NCBI RefSeq assembly: GCF_900091505.1
Contig: NZ_LT607409.1
Coordinates: forward strand, 1,426,001 to 1,490,000
Length of the DNA stretch: 64,000 bases
From: Micromonospora chokoriensis
Lineage (GTDB): Bacteria > Actinomycetota > Actinomycetes > Mycobacteriales > Micromonosporaceae
Direction: 5' to 3'
The first letter of the stretch is position 1; the number at the start of each line of letters is the position of its first letter. Positions 18,117 to 26,186 of the stretch are shown here, one piece after another. The notes beneath the pieces were generated by a model. That model was not told the origin of the DNA. It did not search any database and worked only from the letters and a program-made list of their open reading frames with translations. The position numbers were made by a program, and so were the translations under genes.

Positions 18117-18339
18117 TGCAGATCCATAGATGTGAATGCACCTCGGATCCTTCCGCGCCGACTGCCGAACCGCCCGGACCGGACTAACCGGACCCCCCGC
18201 CCCCGCCCCACCCGTTACCTTTTTGATCGTCCCCAGCCGGGGACCCTCGGTCGCCCGGCCCGGTATGACTTCCTGCCCCTGTCGTAGGCATGATCCGGGG
18301 GGTGTTGTCGCCGGGTCGGGTGGCGTCGGCGGACCGCTG
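18117..18339. other. Non-coding flank between the SGNH hydrolase and the IS110 element
   Basis: With the preceding operator and the following IS leader, the gene-free stretch is about 390 bases. This section is C-rich and contains no supportable gene. Part of it may belong to the insertion element if its true left end is further out than 18340. Confidence 0.4.
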
Positions 18340-18450
18340 ATAGGGACACGGCCACCCGTGTTGGGGTAGGTCTCTTCGTAACGTGGCTGCCGGCAGTCCG
18401 ACGCCCTGACTGCGGCCGAGGCCACGGTGCGTTGCGTGGAGGCGGGTCTG
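18340..18450 (+). ncRNA. Candidate IS110 bridge RNA leader
   Basis: The non-coding left end folds into two elements. The first is a hairpin of ACACGG (18346-18351) with CCGTGT (18356-18361). The second is a nested structure with outer stem GTGGC (18383-18387)/GCCAC (18421-18425), asymmetric internal loops, and inner stem GCAGTC (18393-18398)/GACTGC (18408-18413). Stem-internal-loop-stem organisation is the hallmark of IS110 bridge RNAs, which pair with donor and target DNA. The visible region is short for such RNAs, so the true extent may differ. Confidence 0.4.
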
Positions 18451-19650
18451 GTGCACGAGGGATATGGCGTCTTCCTGGGCTTGGACGTCGGTAAGGGTGA
18501 TCACCACGCGGTCGGGTTGGCTCCGGACGGCAAGCGGCTGCACGACGCGGCGTTGCCGAACACCGAGGTCCGGCTGCGGCAGCTGTTCGACAAGCTCGCC
18601 CGTCACGGCCGGGTCCTGGTGGTGGTCGACCAGCCCGCCTCGATCGGCGCCTTGCCGGTCGCGGTGGCTCGGGCGTGCGGGCATCAGGTGGCCTACCTGC
18701 CTGGCCTGGCGATGCGGCGCATCGCTGACCTGCATCCCGGTTCGGCGAAGACCGACGCCCGCGACGCCTACGTCATCGCCGACGCCGCCCGCACCCTGCC
18801 GCACACGCTGCGGCGGGTCGACACCGGCGACGAGGCTCTGGCCGAGCTGGAAGTCCTGGTCGGCTTCGACGACGACCTCGCTGGCGAAGCCACCCGGGTG
18901 TCCAACCGGATCCGTGGTCTCCTGACGCAGATCCACCCTGCCCTGGAACGAGTCCTCGGCCCGAAAGCGCAGCACAAGGCCGTGCTGGAGCTGCTGTCGC
19001 GCTGCGGCGGACCGGCTGGTCTGCGCAAGGCCGGCCGCCGCAAACTGCTCTCGATTGCTGCCGTCCACGCGCCGCGCATGGGTGAACGCCTGGTCGAACA
19101 GATCATGACCGCACTCGACGAGCAGACCGTCACCGTCCCCGGCACCCACGCAGCCGAGACGATCCTGCCTCGCCTCGCCGACAGCCTCCGCGACACCCTT
19201 CGGCAACGCGACCAGGTCGCCAAAGAAGTCGAGAGGATCCTTGATGCGCACCCTCTTGCCCCGGTCCTGACCTCGATGCCCGGCATCGGCGTCAGGACCG
19301 CCGCCCGGATCCTGCTCGAAGTCGGCGACGGCAGCAGCTTCGCCACGCCTGGCCACCTCGCCGCCTACGCCGGCCTCGCCCCCGTCACCCGACGATCGGG
19401 CAGCAGCATCCGCGGCGAGCACCCACCCCGAGGCGGCAACAAGAACCTCAAACGAGCGTTCTTCCTTGCCGCGTTCGCGTCTCTGGCTGACCCCGTCAGC
19501 CGCGCCTACTACGACCGCAAACGCGCCGAGGGCAAACGCCACAACGCCGCCCTCATCTGCCTCGCCCGACGCCGCTGCGACGTCCTGTTCGCCATGCTCC
19601 GCGACAAGATCCCCTACCAACCACGCCCGACCAGCCCCGTCCCCGCTTGA
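18451..19650 (+). CDS. IS110-family transposase
   Basis: The 399-residue recombinase has the N-terminal RuvC-like DEDD domain: F-L-G-L-D-V-G-K-G-D-H-H with the first acidic residue, V-V-D-Q-P-A-S, and K-T-D-A-R-D-A-Y-V-I-A-D-A-A-R with the last pair. The C-terminal Tnp_IS110/transposase_20 domain has M-P-G-I-G-V-R-T-A-A and A-Y-A-G-L-A-P-V-T-R-R-S-G-S-S, containing the catalytic serine. The start at GTG 18451 is decided by GGAGG at 18438-18442; the upstream GTG at 18427 lies inside the predicted leader structure. No frameshift is present, so the element could be active. Confidence 0.92.
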   Translation: MHEGYGVFLGLDVGKGDHHAVGLAPDGKRLHDAALPNTEVRLRQLFDKLARHGRVLVVVDQPASIGALPVAVARACGHQVAYLPGLAMRRIADLHPGSAKTDARDAYVIADAARTLPHTLRRVDTGDEALAELEVLVGFDDDLAGEATRVSNRIRGLLTQIHPALERVLGPKAQHKAVLELLSRCGGPAGLRKAGRRKLLSIAAVHAPRMGERLVEQIMTALDEQTVTVPGTHAAETILPRLADSLRDTLRQRDQVAKEVERILDAHPLAPVLTSMPGIGVRTAARILLEVGDGSSFATPGHLAAYAGLAPVTRRSGSSIRGEHPPRGGNKNLKRAFFLAAFASLADPVSRAYYDRKRAEGKRHNAALICLARRRCDVLFAMLRDKIPYQPRPTSPVPA

Positions 19651-19673
19651 CGAAACCCATAGGGACACCCCCC

Positions 19674-19748
19674 GGCGATCATGGAGTTGTGGTGCCCGTT
19701 CGGCACACCAATGGGCGATTGGTGCCCCACCACAACTCCTTGATCGAC
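19674..19748. repeat. 75-bp palindromic repeat, copy 2, next to the IS110 right end
   Basis: The left arm (19674-19694) is the consensus GTCGATCATGGAGTTGTGGT plus G with one change (G for T in position two). The right arm (19728-19748) is CACCACAACTCCTTGATCGA plus C. The centre itself contains a smaller hairpin, CACCAAT-gggcg-ATTGGTG. The repeat begins five bases after the terminal 10-mer of the IS110 element. Confidence 0.88.
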
Positions 19749-19794
19749 ACGCGAGGGCGGGGTGTGGCCGGCGCGTACGGCAGCCCGGCGGGCT

Positions 19795-21969
19795 CTACCG
19801 GCCCGGCGGCAGGGCGTAGCCGACGTAGCCGCGGAACTCCAACCGCCAGCCGGCCGGAACCACCTTCGTGCAGGCCGGGCGACTGCCGGTGCAGACGATC
19901 GCGTCGACCGAGGACGGGTCGGCCGGCGGTCGTTCAGGAAGCACCGACTGCAACGCCACCAGATCGGGAGAACTCCCGTCCGGCTGCCGCAGCAGCAGCC
20001 ACCACGGGTACTCCCAGTTGTCGTTCTGCTGCACCAACCCGACCCGTCGGGCATTGCTGTCGCGTACCGCCGCCGCGGCCCAACGGAACTCGTCGGCCCA
20101 CTGCGGGCGGCGCAGGAACCGGGTGTCCCAGTCCGAGGTGGTGAAGACCGAACCGGAGCCGACCAGGCGGCGTGGGAAGCCGTACGACAACGCGAGCACC
20201 CCGGCCAGCGCCGAGGTCGCCAGCACGGTGACCACCGCCAGGGTAGCCACCGACCGGCGTGCCGATTGTGCGCCACGTCGACGGAGCAGCGCGTCGACCC
20301 AGAGCCCGGCCAGTGGGACTGCCAGCACCACCGCGTAGAGGATCAGCCGGTTGCCCCACGGCTGCCACTTGATCATCGAGGTGTGCAGCAGGACGGCGGC
20401 CAGGACCACCACCGCGTACGCGCGCAGCGGCCCGGTCTGCTCGGGATGGATCCGGCGCGGACGGGCGAGCGCGACGACAGCACCGATCAGCGCCAGTGCC
20501 CCGGTCAGGGGGAACGCCACCCGGTCCTCGTCCGGGTACCAGGCCGGCTCCGGAAAGATCTCCCGACCGAAGGTGATCGCCCGGTCCTGTGGGTCGACGC
20601 CGATCACACCCGCGCCGCCGATGATCACCTCGGCGCCGGCTCGCCGCAGCGGCGCCAGCGGTGTGTCGAACGCGGTGTGCCCGATCCGCAGGGCGTTGAC
20701 CAAGATCGACTGCGGGTCGTGCCGTTCCATCGGGATCGACTCGCGCAGCCGCGGTGGGCCCAGCGGATGCCCGAACTCGGCGGTCACCCGGGCCAGGAAC
20801 GGGCCGACCACCACTGCCGCGACCAGCAGGATCAGCACCGAACCGCCGACCGTGCGGACCACCCCGCCGACCGCCCGAGGCCGTCGAACCGCGCCGGTCT
20901 CTGCCGCGCTCGCGGCCAGGGTGAGTCGGAGCTGCGCCAACCCCCAGAGCACCAGGAGCGGGCCGACCGCGATCAGGCCGCTGGTCTTGGTCACCGCCGT
21001 CAGGCCGGTGGCCGCCCCCAACCCGAGCAGCGTGCCCCAGCCGGTACGCCGGCGCAGCCCGTCCAGCACCAGGGTCGCGACGCAGGTGACCCACGCCGCG
21101 CAGACCAGGTCGGTCTGCGTGCTGGTCGCCTGGAGCACCACCATCGGCGTGGTCGCCAGCACGAACGCGGTGAGCAGTTGGGCCCTCCGGCCGCCGCCGA
21201 GCTGCGCGGTGATCCGTGCGGCCACCAGCAGACAGAGCACTCCGGCCGCCCACTGCACCAGGTTGTACAGGTGGTCCCCGCCGGTGAGGAGGCGGAGGTG
21301 CAGCAGCAGGTACTCGGCGCCGGGCGGGATGGTCACCTGCCGATGGATGGCGGTGGGCCAGAAGCCCAGGTCGCCCTGGCCGACCCAGTGCTCCACCTTG
21401 GGCAGGTGGTACGTCTGCGAGTCGAAGTTGTTCGGCTCGGCGAGCAGCGCGACCAGCAGCTCCACCAGGACCAGACCGGCGATCGTGCCGCCGAGCAGCC
21501 GTTCGCCGCGTCCGGCGCTGCGCCAGGCGTCGACCGCCACGGCGAGCAGGCCGGAGGGCGCCCGAGTGGTCTGCGCCGGCGGCGGGTCGGACCTGATGGG
21601 GGCGGGCTCCACGGTCGCGTCGGACGTGTCCGGGCTGGCGCCGGACACTCCGGCGCCCACCGGCACCGGTCGTGGGGTGGCGGCGGGGGGAGGCGCTGGT
21701 CGGCTCGACCGTCGCCGCAGGCCGGCGGCTGCCGCGGCAACGACCAGGAAGAGCAGCCAGGCGGTGACGAAGGCCGGCCGGTTCAGCGCGTGCATTGCGC
21801 CGAGAAGCTCGACGACGAGTACCGCGTACACCCCGGTCAGCAGCGCGGAGCGCACCACGGCGAGTCGCAGCGGTGCGACCGCATCGACCGCACGCGACCT
21901 CAGCGCGACGGTGAGTAGGAGCACCGAGGCGGCGGGAACCACCGCGAGCAGGGATCCGGCAGCCGACAT
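19795..21969 (-). CDS. Membrane glycosyltransferase, GT39/ArnT-like (GT-C fold)
   Basis: The 724-residue protein has about ten to twelve membrane helices. An acidic first-loop motif of the GT-C superfamily appears as N-N-F-D-S-Q-T-Y-H-L-P-K (about residues 180-195), and other helices contain L-G-L-G-A-A-T-G-L-T-A-V-T-K-T-S-G. Such enzymes move a sugar from a polyprenyl phosphate to an acceptor on the outer face of the membrane. A Pro/Ala/Thr-rich cytoplasmic-type loop (about residues 90-135) is unusual. Start choice is weak; a GTG at 22005 is an alternative. It is divergent from a GT2 gene that could supply the lipid-linked sugar. Confidence 0.78.
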   Translation of the reverse strand: MSAAGSLLAVVPAASVLLLTVALRSRAVDAVAPLRLAVVRSALLTGVYAVLVVELLGAMHALNRPAFVTAWLLFLVVAAAAAGLRRRSSRPAPPPAATPRPVPVGAGVSGASPDTSDATVEPAPIRSDPPPAQTTRAPSGLLAVAVDAWRSAGRGERLLGGTIAGLVLVELLVALLAEPNNFDSQTYHLPKVEHWVGQGDLGFWPTAIHRQVTIPPGAEYLLLHLRLLTGGDHLYNLVQWAAGVLCLLVAARITAQLGGGRRAQLLTAFVLATTPMVVLQATSTQTDLVCAAWVTCVATLVLDGLRRRTGWGTLLGLGAATGLTAVTKTSGLIAVGPLLVLWGLAQLRLTLAASAAETGAVRRPRAVGGVVRTVGGSVLILLVAAVVVGPFLARVTAEFGHPLGPPRLRESIPMERHDPQSILVNALRIGHTAFDTPLAPLRRAGAEVIIGGAGVIGVDPQDRAITFGREIFPEPAWYPDEDRVAFPLTGALALIGAVVALARPRRIHPEQTGPLRAYAVVVLAAVLLHTSMIKWQPWGNRLILYAVVLAVPLAGLWVDALLRRRGAQSARRSVATLAVVTVLATSALAGVLALSYGFPRRLVGSGSVFTTSDWDTRFLRRPQWADEFRWAAAAVRDSNARRVGLVQQNDNWEYPWWLLLRQPDGSSPDLVALQSVLPERPPADPSSVDAIVCTGSRPACTKVVPAGWRLEFRGYVGYALPPGR

Positions 21970-22093
21970 GGCGGGAAGTAAACACCATCCGCCTGAACCC
22001 GCCACGCCGACGGCCCGACGGTGGCGGCACGCGGTGGGCCAACCAGCCAGGCTAGGCTATGCCCGACGTATTGTCGCCACCGTGGAGATTCCC

Positions 22094-22798
22094 GTGAAGC
22101 TCTCGATCCTCATGCCGGTCTACAACGAGGAAGAACGCATCGCGGATGCCCTCAAGCAGGCGTTGGCGGTTGACTATCCCTGCGAGATCGAGTTGGTCGT
22201 GGTCGACGACGGCAGCCGGGACGGCACCGGCGAGGTCCTCGGCCGCGCCGACGACGCCCGACTGCGGGTCATCACCCACCAGCGCAACGCCGGCAAGGGT
22301 GCGGCCATCAAGACGGCTGTCGACAGCGCGGAGGGTGACTACATGGTCATCCTCGACGCCGACCTGGAGTACGACCCGCAGGACATCCCCAAGCTGCTCG
22401 ACCCGGTGCTCGACGGGCGGGCCACGGTGGTCTACGGCAATCGCACGTTCGGCAGCCACAGCGCCTACAGCTTCTGGTACGTGATGGGCAACAAGGGCGT
22501 CACGATGGCGGCGAACGTCCTGTTCAACTCGTACATCGGTGACCTGGAGACCTGCTTCAAGCTGATGCCGGTGGCGCTCTACCGGTCGCTCGAGGTGCGC
22601 TCGCGCGGCTTCGGCATGGAGGCCGAGGTGACCGGCAAGCTGCTGCGTCGCCGCATCCGCCCGTACGAGGTGCCGATCAGCTACCGGGCACGTGGCCGGG
22701 AAGAGGGCAAGAAGATCACCTGGAAGGACGGGGTCGAGGCGATCTGGATCCTCGGGCGTGAGCGCGCCCGCCGACGCCCGGCCCCCGCGTCCCGCTGA
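22094..22798 (+). CDS. Glycosyltransferase family 2 (polyprenyl-phosphate glycosyltransferase-like)
   Basis: The 234-residue protein has the GT2 pattern. I-L-M-P-V-Y-N-E-E-E-R-I starts the domain, V-V-D-D-G-S-R-D-G-T holds the nucleotide-binding aspartates, G-A-A-I-K-T-A lies at the loop, and I-L-D-A-D-L-E-Y-D-P-Q is the metal-binding DXD. It resembles dolichyl-phosphate mannose/glucose synthases without a C-terminal membrane domain. The GTG at 22094 has GGAG six bases upstream; GTG 22082 would lack one. It may charge the polyprenyl carrier used by the divergent GT-C enzyme. Confidence 0.9.
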   Translation: MKLSILMPVYNEEERIADALKQALAVDYPCEIELVVVDDGSRDGTGEVLGRADDARLRVITHQRNAGKGAAIKTAVDSAEGDYMVILDADLEYDPQDIPKLLDPVLDGRATVVYGNRTFGSHSAYSFWYVMGNKGVTMAANVLFNSYIGDLETCFKLMPVALYRSLEVRSRGFGMEAEVTGKLLRRRIRPYEVPISYRARGREEGKKITWKDGVEAIWILGRERARRRPAPASR

Positions 22799-22826
22799 CC
22801 GACGCTGGGTCTTTCGAGCGGGCTAA

Positions 22827-22856
22827 CCTTTAGTTGAAGCGCACTTCAACTAAAGG
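22827..22856 (+). promoter_or_regulatory. 30-bp perfect palindrome, probable SoxR operator
   Basis: Arms CCTTTAGTTGAAG and CTTCAACTAAAGG are perfect 13-bp inverted repeats around CGCA. The site ends eight bases before the ATG of the SoxR-like gene, so autoregulation is likely. MerR-family regulators typically bind such sites within their own promoters. Confidence 0.8.
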
Positions 22857-22864
22857 ACCTGGTG

Positions 22865-23335
22865 ATGCCGGATTCGTTGACGATCGGTGAGCTGTCGGTC
22901 CGCTCCGGCGTGGCACCCTCGGCGCTGCGCTACTACGAACGACTCGGGCTGATCCGCGCCGACCGGACCGGTGGCAACCAACGCCGCTACGCCCGCGCCG
23001 AGTTGCGACGGGTGGCCTTCATCCGGATCTCCCAGCAGGTCGGCGTCTCGCTCGACGAGATCCGGGCGGCGCTCGACTCGCTTCCCGAAGGCCGTACCCC
23101 CAGCCCACAGGACTGGGCGCAGCTCTCCGCGAGCTGGCGGAGCCGGTTGGACGAGAAGATCAGACTGCTCGCCGAACTCCGCGACAACCTGGACGGCTGC
23201 ATCGGCTGTGGGTGCCTCTCCCTGCAACGCTGCGTGCTCTACAACCCGGGCGACGCGCTGGCCGGCGAGGGCCCCGGCGCGCGCCTGATGCTGCCCCGAC
23301 CGGCCGACACGCCTCCCGCCGTCACCCCAGGGTGA
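22865..23335 (+). CDS. soxR: SoxR-type redox-sensing MerR-family regulator
   Basis: The 156-residue protein has a MerR winged helix (L-T-I-G-E-L-S-V-R-S-G-V, then A-L-R-Y-Y-E-R-L-G-L-I), a dimerisation helix and the [2Fe-2S] motif C-I-G-C-G-C-L-S-L-Q-R-C (cysteines at about 112, 115, 117 and 123). The C-x2-C-x-C-x5-C spacing is that of SoxR. It should activate target genes on oxidation of the cluster by redox-active compounds. The tail beyond the cluster (about 30 residues) is longer than in enteric SoxR. Its 3' end overlaps the convergent quinone oxidoreductase gene by 14 bases. Confidence 0.92.
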   Translation: MPDSLTIGELSVRSGVAPSALRYYERLGLIRADRTGGNQRRYARAELRRVAFIRISQQVGVSLDEIRAALDSLPEGRTPSPQDWAQLSASWRSRLDEKIRLLAELRDNLDGCIGCGCLSLQRCVLYNPGDALAGEGPGARLMLPRPADTPPAVTPG

Positions 23336-24296
23336 GCAGCACCTTGCCGAAGTGGTCGTTCGACTCGACGAGCCGGTGCGCCTCCGCCGCCTCGGTCATC
23401 GGCAGCCGCCGGTCGACGATCGGTCGGACCGTGCCCGCCTCGATCAACGGCCACACCTCGTCCCGTACGCCCTGGACGATCTCCGCCTTCTCCGCGAGGG
23501 GCCGGGAGCGCAACGCCGTCGCGGCGACGCTCGCCCGCTTGGTCAGCAACGCGCCGAGATCCAGCTCGGCCTTGCGCCCACCCTGCATGCCGATCACCAC
23601 CAGCCGCCCGCCGGTGGCCAGCGCCGAGACGTTCCGCTCCAGGTACGACGCGCCCATGATGTCCAGGACGACGTCGACGCCGCGACCGTCGGTGGCCCGC
23701 CGGACCTCCTCCACGAAGTCCTGCTCCTGGTAGTCGATCGTGTGCGACGCGCCCAGCTCACGCAGCCGGGAGTGCTTGGCCGCCCGGGCGGTGGTCAGGA
23801 CGGTGGCGCCCAAGGCGGCCCCGAGCTGGATCGCGAAGGTGCCGATCCCACTGCCCCCACCGTGCACGAGCAGAGTGTCACCCGCGCCGAGCCGGCCCAC
23901 CCTGACCAGGTTCGACCAGACCGTGCACGCCACCTCGGGCAGCGCCCCGGCGTCGACCGGGTCGCAGGCCGGCACCGGCAGCAACTGCCCGGCGGGCACC
24001 GCCACCCGCTCCGCGTACCCGCCGCCGGCCAGCAGCGCGCAGACCTGCTGCCCGACCGCCCACCCGGCGACGTCCGCGCCGACCTCTGTGATGACCCCGG
24101 AACATTCCAATCCGGGGTACGCGGACGCGCCCGGCGGCGGCGGATAGTTCCCCTGCCGTTGCAGCAGGTCAGCGCGGTTGACCCCGCTGGCCCGAACATC
24201 AACGATCACCTCGTCCGGGCCCGGCTCCGGGTCGGGCACCTCGGCCCAGATGAGCGCTTCGGGTCCACCGGGCTGTGGAATGGTGATGGCTCGCAT
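23322..24296 (-). CDS. NAD(P)H quinone oxidoreductase, zinc-independent MDR family (PIG3-like)
   Basis: The 324-residue protein has the medium-chain reductase pattern: G-V-N-R-A-D-L-L-Q-R-Q-G-N-Y-P-P-P-P at the substrate end, G-x-E-C-S-G-V-I, and the coenzyme loop V-H-G-G-G-S-G-I-G-T-F-A-I-Q-L. No zinc ligands are seen. The R-x-G-x-Y-P-P-P-P segment is typical of PIG3/TP53I3-type enzymes that reduce quinones. It converges with the SoxR-like gene, and such enzymes are often SoxR targets; no SoxR palindrome is seen upstream of this gene, however. Confidence 0.92.
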   Translation of the reverse strand: MRAITIPQPGGPEALIWAEVPDPEPGPDEVIVDVRASGVNRADLLQRQGNYPPPPGASAYPGLECSGVITEVGADVAGWAVGQQVCALLAGGGYAERVAVPAGQLLPVPACDPVDAGALPEVACTVWSNLVRVGRLGAGDTLLVHGGGSGIGTFAIQLGAALGATVLTTARAAKHSRLRELGASHTIDYQEQDFVEEVRRATDGRGVDVVLDIMGASYLERNVSALATGGRLVVIGMQGGRKAELDLGALLTKRASVAATALRSRPLAEKAEIVQGVRDEVWPLIEAGTVRPIVDRRLPMTEAAEAHRLVESNDHFGKVLLTLG

Positions 24297-24457
24297 GGGC
24301 CCAGTCTTCCCGATCTTCCCGGCCGGCGCAGGCGCACCGTCGGGCCCACTGTGGACAGGTCGAAGCTCCTGTTCCGCGCACCGGGGAGGGACGCCGGGCC
24401 GTCCGGACCGAGCCGTGGCAGACTATGCGTGGCCGTACGCCCGCGGGTGGCGGCCCA

Positions 24458-24544
24458 GGAGGGTTCGCCTAGTGGCCGATGGCGCTGGTCTTGAAAACCG
24501 GTAAGGCAGCGATGTCTTCGTGGGTTCGAATCCCACACCCTCCG
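24458..24544 (+). tRNA. tRNA-Ser(TGA)
   Basis: The acceptor arms GGAGGGT and ACCCTCC pair, the anticodon loop is C-T-T-G-A-A-A with anticodon TGA, there is a long class II variable arm, and the T loop is G-T-T-C-G-A-A-T-C. The CCA end is not encoded. It reads UCA/UCN serine codons. Confidence 0.97.
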
Positions 24545-24604
24545 CTCCTGCTCCGGGCTGGCGTTGCCGCTGCTCGACACGCCACCAGTGGGTGAACGGC
24601 TCCG

Positions 24605-25048
24605 CTACGGGAGAGCGTTGGCCGGTGTCGTCGCCATTGTGCGGTGGCCTGCGGCGCTGACCGCTGCCGCACCGCTGCTGATGAGGATCGCCACCACGGC
24701 GACGATGCCACCGAGCCCGGGACCGGGCATGACCGCAGGGACCACTCCATCGAACAGGGCCGACGCTTCGTCGTAGGTGAGCGCGAGGAGGAGCGTCGAT
24801 CCGATGGCGACCACACTCAGCGCGGCGGTGGCTGCCAGGGTGAGCGCCGGTCGGGCGGTCCGACCGAGTACGGCCCAGGCGACGCAGGCGTGCAGCGCCA
24901 GAACACTGCCCACATACCCACCCCAGCCGGGGAATCTGGTGAGCGGCACGGTGATGTCGCCGTAGTGGGCCCACGGAAGTGCCGTGGCGGAGAGCAGGCT
25001 CCCCGCAGCTCCGACGACGGCAGCGGCGAGGGCAACGCTCCTCGTCAT
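24605..25048 (-). CDS. Small four-helix membrane protein, function unknown
   Basis: The 147-residue protein consists almost wholly of four hydrophobic helices (about residues 5-28, 43-62, 68-92 and 113-137), with a short charged loop (T-Y-D-E-A-S-A-L-F-D). No recognised motif or catalytic residue is visible. GGAGG eight bases before the ATG supports the start. It is not clearly co-transcribed with any neighbour. Confidence 0.7.
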   Translation of the reverse strand: MTRSVALAAAVVGAAGSLLSATALPWAHYGDITVPLTRFPGWGGYVGSVLALHACVAWAVLGRTARPALTLAATAALSVVAIGSTLLLALTYDEASALFDGVVPAVMPGPGLGGIVAVVAILISSGAAAVSAAGHRTMATTPANALP

Positions 25049-25234
25049 GGCTCGACCTCCTTGACGCCCGCGCGGAGGGCGCTCCGGCCCGCCCCGCCCA
25101 CCAGTCTGGTTGGTGCCAGGTGCGGAGCAGGACGCCGACCGGGGTCAATGTTAAGGCGTGACGACTCGGGTTGCGCCGACGTCAGATCATCCCGACTGGT
25201 CGTCCCGGAGGGGTTGCGGCGTCCCGCGCCCCGG

Positions 25235-25390
25235 TCACTCCGGCAGGTCCGCGCGCCGCCGCTCGTCGCGGATCGTCTCCTCGGCCAGTCGCTCGACTGC
25301 TCGTCGGCGTTCGTCGGCGATGGCCCGTGCGTCCCGGCGGCGGAACGCGGTGAGGACAGCTACCGCGAAGTCCCGCCAGATGCCGGCCAC
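25235..25390 (-). CDS. Small helical protein, hypothetical
   Basis: This 51-residue frame begins at a GTG (25388-25390) with GGGGA five bases upstream and encodes a highly charged helix: W-R-D-F-A-V-A-V-L, then R-R-R-D-A-R-A-I-A-D-E-R-R-R-A and a Glu/Arg-rich end. It resembles small conserved actinobacterial proteins of unknown role. The frame stays open upstream to 25501, but the composition there is less protein-like. Confidence 0.4.
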   Translation of the reverse strand: MAGIWRDFAVAVLTAFRRRDARAIADERRRAVERLAEETIRDERRRADLPE

Positions 25391-25518
25391 GATGTCCCCC
25401 TGAGGAACGCTGCCCGAACTCCACCGTAGCTCCGGAAAACCACGGTGCCGCTCGTCGGAAGGGACAACGCGGGGTAAGAAGAGGCTGGTATCTCCGCACA
25501 CCGGAAGGATTCGTCCCG

Positions 25519-26061
25519 ATGACCCTGGAACGACCGATTGCCCCGGACCCGTACGAGCTGCTGCCGACGCTGCCCTCGTTCACGCTGACGAGCGACGACG
25601 TGCAGAACGGCGAGCCGATGGACGCGCGGCACGCGCACGGCAGCACCGGGGGCGAGAACGTCTCGCCGCAGCTGACCTGGTCGGATTTCCCCGCCGAGAC
25701 GAAGAGCTTCGCGGTGACCTGTTACGACCCCGACGCACCGACCGGCAGCGGCTTCTGGCACTGGGTGCTGGTGAACGTGCCGGTCAGCGTCACCCAGCTG
25801 CCCACCGGGGCCGGTGGCGCGGCGGGCGCCGACCTCGGTGGCGCGTTCTCGGTCCGCAACGACTACGGCGAGCAGGGGTACGGCGGGGCTGCGCCGCCGG
25901 CCGGTGACCGCCCGCACCGGTACGTCTTCGCGGTGCACGCCGTGGACGTCGAGCGCCTGGATCTGACTCCGGACGCCAGCCCCGCCTACGTGGGCTTCAA
26001 CCTCACGTTCCACACGCTGGCGAGAGCGGTGATCCGCCCGACGTACCAGATCAAGGAGTAA
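25519..26061 (+). CDS. YbhB/YbcL-type PEBP family protein
   Basis: The 180-residue protein matches the bacterial Raf-kinase-inhibitor-like (PEBP) family. It contains S-P-Q-L-T-W then C-Y-D-P-D-A-P-T-G-S-G-F-W-H-W-V (the ligand-binding D-P-D-A-P and H-W motifs), followed by Y-G-G-x-x-P-P-x-G-D-R-P-H-R-Y. No signal peptide is seen. The cellular function of these proteins is unclear; a phospholipid or anion-binding pocket is conserved. It is followed by palindromic repeat copy 3. Confidence 0.92.
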   Translation: MTLERPIAPDPYELLPTLPSFTLTSDDVQNGEPMDARHAHGSTGGENVSPQLTWSDFPAETKSFAVTCYDPDAPTGSGFWHWVLVNVPVSVTQLPTGAGGAAGADLGGAFSVRNDYGEQGYGGAAPPAGDRPHRYVFAVHAVDVERLDLTPDASPAYVGFNLTFHTLARAVIRPTYQIKE

Positions 26062-26073
26062 CGCCCCCGACTC

Positions 26074-26149
26074 GTCGATCATGGAGTTGTGGTGGGTGTC
26101 AAACCACCCGAAAAGGGAATGAACCTGGCACCACATTTCCATGATCGAC
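26074..26149. repeat. 76-bp palindromic repeat, copy 3
   Basis: The left arm GTCGATCATGGAGTTGTGGT plus G (26074-26094) pairs with 26129-26149, two mismatches in 21 bases. It sits between the convergent PEBP and methyltransferase genes, where it may also terminate transcription. Confidence 0.88.
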
Positions 26150-26186
26150 CGGGCCGGGGTGGGCCGGGCCGGGGTGGGGTGGGGTG

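Larger units (their letters stand above)
18340..19668 (+). mobile_element. IS110-family insertion sequence
   Basis: The element encodes a full-length IS110-type transposase. The 10-mer ATAGGGACAC occurs at 18340-18349 upstream and again at 19659-19668, nine bases after the transposase stop. Together these are the probable ends, giving about 1.33 kb. There are no terminal inverted repeats, as expected for the family. The right end abuts palindromic repeat copy 2. The left end is less certain. Confidence 0.75.
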
